From Bacteroidota bacterium (GTDB lineage Bacteria; Bacteroidota; Rhodothermia; Balneolales; Balneolaceae): a stretch of DNA of 37,021 nt. The position numbers were made by a program, and so were the translations under genes. The notes below the pieces were generated by a model, which was not told the DNA's origin, ran no database searches, and saw only the letters and a list, made by a program, of their open reading frames with translations. Where the stretch lies: positions 1 to 37,021 of the forward strand of contig PZPG01000017.1 in NCBI GenBank assembly GCA_003045995.1, written 5' to 3'. This document shows, piece by piece, positions 27,101-33,690 of this stretch; the stretch's first letter is position 1, and the number at the start of each line of letters is the position of its first letter.

Positions 27101-27660
27101 TGGAGCAGATGCTTGAACAGATGCAACAGATGTCGGGGGATCAGCAGCAACTGAACCAGCAGATGCAACAGATGGTGAATGATATGCAGGGGAACCGCCT
27201 CAGCCAGGAGCAATCGGAACGGTTGGATCAGCTTGCCAAACAGCAAAATGAAATTCGGAAGCAGCTTCAGGAACTGCAACGGAGTGGTTCTCTTGAAGAG
27301 GGTGACAAACTGATGAGTGATCTCGAACGAATGATCGAGCAGATGGAGGATTCCATCAATGATCTTCGGGGTGGAATGACAGATCCGCTAATGATCAATC
27401 GGCAGCAACAAATTCTCTCTCGAATGCTGGATGCGGAAAAGTCATTGCAGCAACGCGGCGAGGAGGAGACCCGGGAAGGACGAGAAGCTGAGGATAATCT
27501 GCGGGTTTTACCTCCTGAGATGACCCTGGAGCAGCTGGAGCGTGAGATTCGGGCAAAGCTGCAGGATCCTGATTACACTCGGTTTGAAGAAGATATACAG
27601 CGTCTGATAGAGCGCTATTTTGAGCAGATGAGACGCGCTGAAGAGCAACCGGTACCCTAG
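24193..27660 (+). CDS. DUF4175-like giant membrane-anchored coiled-coil protein
   Basis: The 1155-aa product has two hydrophobic helices near the N terminus (about residues 30-47 and 57-77), a third at about residues 158-176, and then an extracytoplasmic-looking beta-rich region to about residue 510. From there to the end it is extremely rich in Glu and Gln, with long heptad coiled coils broken by a low-complexity Ser/Glu/Lys stretch (about 770-800) and a Gly-rich stretch near residue 960. This layout fits the DUF4175 family, known from Bacteroidota and without an established function. An envelope-spanning scaffold is a possible role, from shape alone. The uracil-DNA glycosylase gene follows by 17 bases, so the two may be cotranscribed. 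Confidence 0.85.
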   Translation: MSHPYREKARQLRQILDQSLDAIVRYRRWGLIRLLSGSLLLAVLTLLPIEMNGYLSPAIKSSILISTTLLLFLWVIIRFRRRKHTWKDANYATLLRPLGSQGKQILSAIDLEQDELQQESLFLDAAIEKNLLGIDLDAFRNSVREIVQNHPGYRFYRHAGAVTFLLFSVLIFMLSVYPDGMMRTLTFWKTYIKPNPYQYVVHPGSIVLEQGAYLEPEIQFTGDRLPERVLFSYKTDIETEFRERLMTPGSENDGGLQQFVSMPVEVTADILYQIRMDEFRSELYRAEVRILPRFDDLVAELIPPVYTGLPRSVYRYPFSEIPFYRGSEIRFTATSNKPVSPLAVVTAGERQTINPTDSTRRSFEFSMAPVQADSLLFEMEDMDGLVNRNPYQLLLNKLDDQSPAVVILDPSADLLEYQPDELRMRYRATDDFGIEKTELRWTLERLFESDVKEGIQELPIPGIGAETDWVWNLEALGLRPRDTLTFWIQVMDNDAVAGGKWGESQRITLKVPSLSEFFEELGEEESDTAADLDQVSEQFEEMEQEYERFLEKMRENPDGGYEEQEMLEGVSEQQKELDESIEALKEQFEKLQQELSENETLSAETRAAYEELQQLMQELNSPELQQALDQLREAMEEMRPEQIEKALEDVEFNEELYRERIERTKELFKELKMNSDLDKLAMQYEDMAERIQKELSLEELEKEMARLEQDMQSLEKQLEELTKEQPERHEKGLQALQEEAKEALKEMQEKLAQMQEEAAGQREESEDKESDRSEKSSGDSSKSEESEGEKSEGSSEPSEQLQQDQQNLGEQMMQQAENIRQKKGQMGGQQIQVNLQALELALLRLLDLSEEQERLSLQTIRTRDRSVGFVDLAQRQNQITRQFGAVADSLFKISSEVPGIPNTVNRKKAETERVLLSSIEQMSERNQSGSVIRSRESLSGINDLASMISSLLEQLMNQSGGGAGGGSMSMEQMLEQMQQMSGDQQQLNQQMQQMVNDMQGNRLSQEQSERLDQLAKQQNEIRKQLQELQRSGSLEEGDKLMSDLERMIEQMEDSINDLRGGMTDPLMINRQQQILSRMLDAEKSLQQRGEEETREGREAEDNLRVLPPEMTLEQLEREIRAKLQDPDYTRFEEDIQRLIERYFEQMRRAEEQPVP

Positions 27661-27677
27661 AATGTTGACTGTACGCC

Positions 27678-28466
27678 ATGAAATCCTCCACTCTTGCTGA
27701 TGAATTGATACGTTTTTTGGAAACGGAAAAGGAGATGTACGGTGCATTTTCCACAACCACCAGCTCTGGCCAAGCCCGGGAGTCGGATGGTACAGACCGC
27801 AAGGACTCTCCTATCAACCCGAAAAAAGAACAGACTGTGAAGCAAACAACAACAGAACTTCATCAGAAATTGCAAGCCTGCCGTAGTCTGGAGGAATTAC
27901 AGGTGTTATGCGAATCGGCAGAAGAACTTCGAACAGATCTCGAGGGAACCCGTCTGGTATTTGGCACCGGACACCCGGAGGCGGATTTAATGCTGATTGG
28001 AGAGGCGCCAGGTGCACAGGAGGACAAAGAGGGTGTTCCGTTTGTGGGACGTGGTGGGCAGCTTCAAAATAAAATTCTGGAAGCGACAGGGCTGCCCAGA
28101 AGTCATGTGTATATTGCGAATATCCTGAAACATCGTCCGCCGGATAACCGGGATCCAAAACCGGAAGAGCGGGAGAGAAGTCTACCCTACCTGTTGCGCC
28201 AGATCGAGCTGGTAAATCCCAAAATTGTACTGTGTATCGGCCTGGTTTCGGCGACCACGCTTCTGGGGCGGAAATCGGCACTGAAGGATCTTCGAGGATC
28301 GTTTTTCCCATTTCACGGGCGGGAACTTGCCGTTACATATCATCCCGCTGCTCTGCTTCGGAACCCAAATTTCAAACGTCCTACATGGGAAGATATGAAG
28401 CGTATTCGGGAGCGTTACGACGAGCTTGGAGGGAAGCCTTCTGCTGAGAAGGAGTTGCCTGCCTGA
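27678..28466 (+). CDS. Family 4-like uracil-DNA glycosylase lacking iron-sulfur ligands
   Basis: This DNA repair enzyme excises uracil from DNA. The 262-aa product has family-4 motifs: [20 protein letters not shown] (residues 108-127; motif A with the active-site region), an IANIL-RPP block near residue 146-155 and [10 protein letters not shown] (residues 221-230; motif B). Family 4 enzymes normally bind a [4Fe-4S] cluster through four Cys. Here only Cys78 is kept; the expected positions near 81, 152 and 168 are Ala, His and Ser. The N-terminal 65 residues are extra and low-complexity. It overlaps functionally with no neighbour, but lies between the DUF4175 gene and dnaB. Confidence 0.88.
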   Translation: MKSSTLADELIRFLETEKEMYGAFSTTTSSGQARESDGTDRKDSPINPKKEQTVKQTTTELHQKLQACRSLEELQVLCESAEELRTDLEGTRLVFGTGHPEADLMLIGEAPGAQEDKEGVPFVGRGGQLQNKILEATGLPRSHVYIANILKHRPPDNRDPKPEERERSLPYLLRQIELVNPKIVLCIGLVSATTLLGRKSALKDLRGSFFPFHGRELAVTYHPAALLRNPNFKRPTWEDMKRIRERYDELGGKPSAEKELPA

Positions 28467-28519
28467 GGTTGTTCGGATTTTGAAGCAATTCGTTGGCTTC
28501 TTGTGTGGTTTGAGTCTGC

Positions 28520-28563
28520 TTATCCACGGAATGTGAAGAAACATCCACACGTGTTGTGGAAAA
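28520..28563 (+). promoter_or_regulatory. Cluster of near-consensus DnaA boxes upstream of dnaB
   Basis: Within 44 bases there are TTATCCACG (28520-28528, 8 of 9 to TTATCCACA), ACATCCACA (28541-28549, 7 of 9) and, in inverted orientation, TGTGGAAAA (28555-28563, 8 of 9). The last two form a near palindrome, TCCACACGTGTTGTGGA (28544-28560). The site lies 86-129 bases before dnaB. Binding is not shown. Confidence 0.4.
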
Positions 28564-28648
28564 AAAGAAGGAAAAACGATCCAATCATTGTTGAGATTTC
28601 AGTACTTTGCGACAGAAATAAAAACAATGAACCACGTACATGTGATCT

Positions 28649-30223
28649 ATGAAACAGGGTAACGGATATCTTTCTGAATCAAGAATGGCAGAGAATCCCG
28701 TTTCTTCCCCAGGCCTGATTCCGCCGCAGGCCATCGAGGTTGAGGAGGCTGTTCTTGGAGCCATGCTCATTGAACATGAAGCAGCAACGATTGCACTGCA
28801 GATGCTCAAAGCTGAGGACTTCTACCTCACATCACACCGACATATTTTTGAAACCTTATTCCGTTTGTACGAGCGGGACAACCCACTCGATCTGCTCACC
28901 GTTGAAAACGAACTTCGGGATCAAAACCTTCTGGACACCATTGGCGGCGCCCCCTTTCTGGCAGATTTAACCCGGTCTGTAAGCTCCGCTGCCAATGTTG
29001 ACTATCACGCCCAGATTATTTCGGAAAAATCGATCAAGCGAAAACTGATCCGGCAATGCAACGAAATTATCAAAAACGCATACGACAGCAGTTCAGATGC
29101 GTATGAGGCCCTCGACCAGGCCGAACAACAAATTTTTGAGATTAGCAATGGGAACCACCGATCCGGAGCTCAGGCAATCTCTGATGTTCTTAAGGATACT
29201 CTTCAGTACCTCGAAAATCTACGGGGAAAACCCTCCGGAATAACCGGTGTTCCTACCGGCCTCGATGTTGACCGCTTTACATCCGGTTGGCAACCCGGCG
29301 ACCTTGTGATTATCGCTGCAAGACCCTCCATGGGGAAAACCGCATTCATGCTTACTGCGGCCAGAAATGCTGTATTGCATCCGGACAAGGACCTTCAAGC
29401 CAAAGTAGCCATCTTCAGTCTGGAGATGAGTTCTCAGCAGCTCGTGCAACGCCTTCTCACGATGGAGGCACGTATCGATGCACAACTTGCTCGTACCGGA
29501 AAACTGAGGGATGACGATTTCAAACGATTGATCGATGCTGCCAGCAGACTCTTTACAGCAGGAATCTATATCGATGACACTCCAGGACTTAGTTTGATGG
29601 AGCTAAGAGCCAAAGCGCGGCGCCTGAAGAGTGAGCAGGATATCGGTTTAATCGTGGTCGACTACCTGCAGTTAATGACCGCTGCCACCCGGGAAAATAG
29701 CAACCGTGAACAGGAGATTGCAACCATTTCGAGGGGTTTGAAGGCACTTGCCAAAGAGCTTAGCGTTCCTGTGATTGCCCTGTCTCAGCTTAGCCGGCAG
29801 GTGGAAAACCGGGGAGGGGATAAACGACCCCAGCTCAGTGACCTCCGGGAATCCGGATCCATTGAACAGGATGCCGATGTGGTTTGTTTCCTCTACCGGC
29901 CGGAATACTATGGAATCACGACCCTATCCGACGGCCAATCTACCACTGGCCTGGCAGAACTCATTATCGGGAAGCAGAGAAACGGTCCGGTCGGCAGTTC
30001 GATGATGTATTTCGTGAAGCAGTACGCTCGATTTGAAAAACTCACACAAAACAGTCACGGTTCGGTTCTCGATAACGACTTACCATTTGATTATGACACC
30101 GACAACATGCCGGGCACCTCGTATGGGGATCAATCTTCCGGGGCACGCGATTCCGGGGGGCACGCTTCCGGGGATTTACCGCCTATGCCCCCTTCCCCCG
30201 GGGGTGACACCGCTCCATTCTAA
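28649..30223 (+). CDS. dnaB: Replicative DNA helicase DnaB
   Basis: This is the hexameric 5'-3' helicase that unwinds DNA at the replication fork. The 524-aa product has the N-terminal DnaB domain (PQAIEVEEAVLGAML near residue 26 to about 125), a linker, and the RecA-like ATPase domain: Walker A ARPSMGKT near residue 225-232, IFSLEMSSQQLVQRL, Walker B LIVVDYLQLM, ALSQLSRQVE and ESGSIEQDADVV. No intein interrupts the Walker region. The C-terminal 45 residues are a Gly/Ser/Pro-rich tail. Starts at 28649 or at the Met 12 codons later (28685) are both possible. The gene is convergent with mutL. Confidence 0.97.
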   Translation: MKQGNGYLSESRMAENPVSSPGLIPPQAIEVEEAVLGAMLIEHEAATIALQMLKAEDFYLTSHRHIFETLFRLYERDNPLDLLTVENELRDQNLLDTIGGAPFLADLTRSVSSAANVDYHAQIISEKSIKRKLIRQCNEIIKNAYDSSSDAYEALDQAEQQIFEISNGNHRSGAQAISDVLKDTLQYLENLRGKPSGITGVPTGLDVDRFTSGWQPGDLVIIAARPSMGKTAFMLTAARNAVLHPDKDLQAKVAIFSLEMSSQQLVQRLLTMEARIDAQLARTGKLRDDDFKRLIDAASRLFTAGIYIDDTPGLSLMELRAKARRLKSEQDIGLIVVDYLQLMTAATRENSNREQEIATISRGLKALAKELSVPVIALSQLSRQVENRGGDKRPQLSDLRESGSIEQDADVVCFLYRPEYYGITTLSDGQSTTGLAELIIGKQRNGPVGSSMMYFVKQYARFEKLTQNSHGSVLDNDLPFDYDTDNMPGTSYGDQSSGARDSGGHASGDLPPMPPSPGGDTAPF

Positions 30224-30313
30224 ATCCCGCAAAATCGTTTGGTTTTTGTGAGTGGTATGGATGTTTGGTTGTGATACAGTTGGTTTTGATACAGTCCGGA
30301 AATTCAGAGTCTG

Positions 30314-32221
30314 TTAGCGACGAAACCGAGCATCAATTTCGGACATCGACACATACACCAGTGTAGGCTTTTGAAGTGGATCCAAGTATGGCTCCTCACA
30401 GGCAAACAACTGGTCTACCAGCATCTCCATCTCCTCCTCCCGAAGTACCCGCCCTTTCCGAATCGCAGAGCGACTCGCGAACGCCAGCGCCACTTTCTTT
30501 CTACGGTCTAGCGCCGTGATCTGTTCCAGCTCCCGGTACTGTGCCAGCATCGAAGTTAGAACCTCCTTCTCAAATCCGGAATCAATATCAGACGGAACTC
30601 CCATGATCATTACGGAATTTCCACTCATCAGGCTCAGATGAAACCCCATTTTTTGAATAATCTGAAGTAGCTCTTTCAGCAGTTCGAAATCACTGGCCGA
30701 TAACTCAATCGTCTGCGCAAACAGAAGCTGCTGCGTTCCAGGGAGGTCCTGCTCAGTTGCCCTCAGCGCTCGCTCGAACAGGATCCGTTTGTGTGCCGCA
30801 TGCTGGTCTACCAGGCACAAACCAGAACGAGTTTGTGTAACAATATAGGATTGATGCAATTGCCAAAATCCACGCTGTCCATCCTCACCCTCCCGATTTT
30901 GCCTTCCCATGCCACGGTCAGGAGTAGCGGACGGACTACCATACAATAGCTCTCCGGCATTTGGCGGAGCTCCGTGTTGGTGTGGCGGGTTGATGCGAGA
31001 AGGAATGTGGATCGGTTGACTGCCTTGTCTGGCTTGCCGGGATGCCGGATTTCCACTTTGCCCCCAATCGGAGGATCCCCAATCGGAGGATCCCAAATCG
31101 GAGGATCCCAAATCGGTTCCATCCTGCATCAAGCCCGGCTGTCCGCTACCGAACGTAAAATCTCCCGCATCATCCCGAAACGATGGATGCATGCCTTCCA
31201 ATATGGGTACAGAAAAATAGGCGTTGAGTGCTTTTTTGATGATCGATCCCGTGATCTGCACTACATTCCTTTCGTCTTGAAATTTTACTTCGGTTTTGGC
31301 AGGATGAACGTTCACATCGACCCTACCGGGGTCTAGTTCCAGAAACACTGCATAAAAAGGGTATTCGTTCTGCTTTGTCCACGCATCGAATTGAGACAAG
31401 ATGGTGTACGTGAGAAACCGGTGCTGAAAAGGCCGTCCATTCACAAAGAGGAACTGCTCTCCCCGGCTTTTTTTTGCAAGTTTTGGATCGGCAAGAAGGC
31501 CGGATACATCCACGATACTGGTCTCCTCATGGAAGGGAATAAGGCTTTTCCGGTACTCTTTGCCGAAAAGCATACTCACCCGTTCCGTGAGCGGTTGTGG
31601 TGGTAGCTGAAAGAGAGTTTGTTTCTGGCTAATGAGCGTGAGCGTTTTGTCGCAGTGCGCAAGCGCAACAGATTCGAAGACCCGAAGGATGTGTTTGAGT
31701 TCGGTAGCATCGGTTTTCAGGAACTGGCGTCGGGCGGGAACATTGAAGAAAAGGTTTTTTACGGTGATGGATGTGCCAGCGTCACAAGCAACGGGTTCCG
31801 ATAATTGCATCTCCCCGGCGTCCAACTGAAGTCGGGTTCCCGCTTCATCTTCGGTTCTGCGCGTTTTGAGCTCGATTTTGGATACGGATGCAATGGATGA
31901 GAGGGCCTCTCCCCGAAACCCCATTGTTCGGATTCGATAGAGATCTTCGATAGATCGAATTTTGGACGTTGCATGCCTCTGAAATGCCATTTCTGCATCT
32001 TGAGGGTTCATTCCGCAACCATTATCGGTAATCCGGATAAGGGTTTTCCCGGCATCTTCGATCTCGACCCGAATGTGATCGGCTCCCGCATCAATCGCAT
32101 TTTCAAGAAGCTCCTTCACAATGGAGGAGGGTCGCTGTACCACCTCTCCTGCAGCGATTTTATTCGCCAAGCCCGGTGGCATCTGAACAATGACCGCACC
32201 TGTTTTCTGTTGCTTGCTCAC
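30314..32221 (-). CDS. mutL: DNA mismatch repair protein MutL
   Basis: This protein links mismatch recognition by MutS to strand removal. The 635-aa product has a complete N-terminal GHKL ATPase domain: KELLENAIDAGA (residues 36-47), DNGCGM (66-71), TRTMGFRGEAL-type and PAR-type motifs, and NGRPFQHRFL. A Gly/Ser/Gln-rich linker holds a 5-residue tandem repeat (about residues 367-385), then the C-terminal dimerisation domain. In that domain the nuclease motif DQHA is followed by Lys478 instead of Glu, and the places of the zinc-binding Cys and CPHGRP motifs read ASR and DPLQKP. It may therefore lack endonuclease activity. The following 71-aa gene lies upstream on the same strand. Confidence 0.95.
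   Translation of the reverse strand: MSKQQKTGAVIVQMPPGLANKIAAGEVVQRPSSIVKELLENAIDAGADHIRVEIEDAGKTLIRITDNGCGMNPQDAEMAFQRHATSKIRSIEDLYRIRTMGFRGEALSSIASVSKIELKTRRTEDEAGTRLQLDAGEMQLSEPVACDAGTSITVKNLFFNVPARRQFLKTDATELKHILRVFESVALAHCDKTLTLISQKQTLFQLPPQPLTERVSMLFGKEYRKSLIPFHEETSIVDVSGLLADPKLAKKSRGEQFLFVNGRPFQHRFLTYTILSQFDAWTKQNEYPFYAVFLELDPGRVDVNVHPAKTEVKFQDERNVVQITGSIIKKALNAYFSVPILEGMHPSFRDDAGDFTFGSGQPGLMQDGTDLGSSDLGSSDWGSSDWGQSGNPASRQARQGSQPIHIPSRINPPHQHGAPPNAGELLYGSPSATPDRGMGRQNREGEDGQRGFWQLHQSYIVTQTRSGLCLVDQHAAHKRILFERALRATEQDLPGTQQLLFAQTIELSASDFELLKELLQIIQKMGFHLSLMSGNSVMIMGVPSDIDSGFEKEVLTSMLAQYRELEQITALDRRKKVALAFASRSAIRKGRVLREEEMEMLVDQLFACEEPYLDPLQKPTLVYVSMSEIDARFRR
31066..31120 (-). repeat. 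15-bp tandem repeat inside mutL
   Basis: Three copies of a 15-base unit (plus-strand AATCGGAGGATCCCA) at 31066-31080, 31081-31095 and 31096-31110, with a partial fourth to 31120. The units encode five-residue repeats (SSDLG/SSDWG) in the MutL linker, so copy-number change would keep the frame. Confidence 0.93.
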
Positions 32222-32311
32222 TGGAAATCTGTTGAATTCTGGTTCGTCGTGCCCTTCGCGACAATTTTGCCGGTCAAATGACGAAAAGAGAACGGAGTTA
32301 TAAAAACGAAA

Positions 32312-32527
32312 TTATGAAAATGAACTTAAATATCGGATGATCCACAGCACCATAAAAAGCCCGAGTGCAAGGACAAATACTTTGAGCCCCTGGCGGGTTT
32401 TTGGGCGCTTTTTACGTTCGAACCGAATTGTACGTTTTCGCCTCCTCTCCTCTTCGGGATCATAATACCGAAGTGGCAGATCAAACTTTCGAGGTTTTGG
32501 CGTATGGCCAAACATCGGCTTTATCAT
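32312..32527 (-). CDS. Small basic membrane protein next to mutL
   Basis: The 71-aa product has a short N-terminal part with PKPRKFDLPLRYYDPEEE (about residues 10-27), a strongly basic middle (RRRKRTIRFERKKRPKTRQG) and one C-terminal transmembrane helix (about residues 50-66). I recall similar small proteins with an xxKFxxxPRYYDPEKE motif beside mutL in Bacteroidota, which supports it being a real gene. Function is unknown. Met5 is an alternative start. It lies 90 bases upstream of mutL on the same strand and may be cotranscribed. Confidence 0.75.
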   Translation of the reverse strand: MIKPMFGHTPKPRKFDLPLRYYDPEEERRRKRTIRFERKKRPKTRQGLKVFVLALGLFMVLWIIRYLSSFS

Positions 32528-32625
32528 CGCTGCTGAGAATCTGATTTGTGAATGTGTTTTCTCTGATACCTAAAGATAACATTTTGGGCGCGGAAATCGT
32601 GTGTGATTTTTTTTGATACGAGGGC

Positions 32626-32679
32626 GGATCCAACCGAAATATTGGATCCATCTGAAATGATGGATCCTTTTGAAATGAT
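32626..32679 (+). repeat. 18-bp tandem repeat upstream of the anti-sigma-like gene
   Basis: Three adjacent 18-base units at 32626-32643, 32644-32661 and 32662-32679, all beginning GGATCC and ending GAAATGAT or GAAATATT. They lie between the divergent 71-aa gene and the gene at 32733, in the probable promoter region. Confidence 0.9.
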
Positions 32680-32732
32680 TTCCGATTCAATATGGTTTGC
32701 TTGGTAAGAATCAGAAACTGCAAACAGAGTCT

Positions 32733-33686
32733 ATGAAAATCAATAGAGAAGAGGCACTGAGAATGTTGTACGGTGTGGCCGATGGAGAGGTCACCGGTGA
32801 AAAACGTGCCGCATTTTTTCAGTATCTGAAAAAGGACGAGACTCTACGATGGCAGTATGAGCAGGTTGTTTTACTGAAACATGCCTTACGAAATCGTCTG
32901 AAGAGAGAGATTCTGCCCGCAGAAGCGAGGGAGCGGATGGTTGCGCTGATGAATCGGCTTGCGGCGGAGAACAAATCTATCCCCACTACGCAAAACACAC
33001 AGACTCGAACATTGAAGTTGTTGGATCGTTCTTCGTTCGGATCGGATAAGACGCCCGACTGGTTCACGGTCCGATTCTGGATCAAACCACTTCGTACGAT
33101 CGCAGCCGCAGCTGTCTTACTCGCAATGACACTATTTACCATTGAAATCCTTGATCGTTCCACTACCCGGACTGCCGATCAAAATAGTATGGAGATCGTT
33201 CAAAACATAGACGAGGCTGGTGCAGAAGGAGATCTGGAACAGATCATTTATGAGCTTTTTTCCGACACAGGTAGTTTTGGGCAGGATCCATTCTGGTCGT
33301 TTGCTCCGGATGTACGAATCGAAAGAGTCAAAGAGGCACTGCAAACCGAGTTGCGTAGTTCAGCTCGGTTACCTGAAATGAATGAGCGTGATTTGCGCCG
33401 GATCTACGGGCATACTTTTTTTGCAGATCATAAGAGTCCGGTGCTGGCTTATCATCATCCTCAGAGCGGCGAATGGATCTACATTTTCGCCTTTGATATC
33501 ATCGATCTGGAGCAATCTGGCACACTACACCGTGATCCTGCTGCCGTTCGGTACTGTCAAAAAGACGACCTCTACCACGTAAAGCAGATTGGTGGAAAAG
33601 ATATCGTATCATGGCAGTGGGAAGGCCATTGGTATACAGCGATCTCCAACCACAAAGGCGACGAGCTGATTGCACTTTTGGAATAA
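32733..33686 (+). CDS. Anti-sigma-factor-like single-span membrane protein
   Basis: I do not recognise a named family with certainty. From the ATG at 32733 the product is 317 aa; the frame extends upstream to a TTG at 32697, which I consider less likely. The N-terminal 65 residues form a helical domain (MLYGVADGEVTGEKRAAFF, then KDETLRWQYEQVVLLKHAL) that resembles the short helical domains of anti-sigma factors, but it has no zinc ligands. One transmembrane helix follows (about residues 122-141), then an extracytoplasmic domain of about 170 residues ending in IVSWQWEGHWYTAISNH. No sigma factor gene is adjacent, so the role is a guess from architecture. Confidence 0.65.
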   Translation: MKINREEALRMLYGVADGEVTGEKRAAFFQYLKKDETLRWQYEQVVLLKHALRNRLKREILPAEARERMVALMNRLAAENKSIPTTQNTQTRTLKLLDRSSFGSDKTPDWFTVRFWIKPLRTIAAAAVLLAMTLFTIEILDRSTTRTADQNSMEIVQNIDEAGAEGDLEQIIYELFSDTGSFGQDPFWSFAPDVRIERVKEALQTELRSSARLPEMNERDLRRIYGHTFFADHKSPVLAYHHPQSGEWIYIFAFDIIDLEQSGTLHRDPAAVRYCQKDDLYHVKQIGGKDIVSWQWEGHWYTAISNHKGDELIALLE

Positions 33687-33690
33687 CAGT

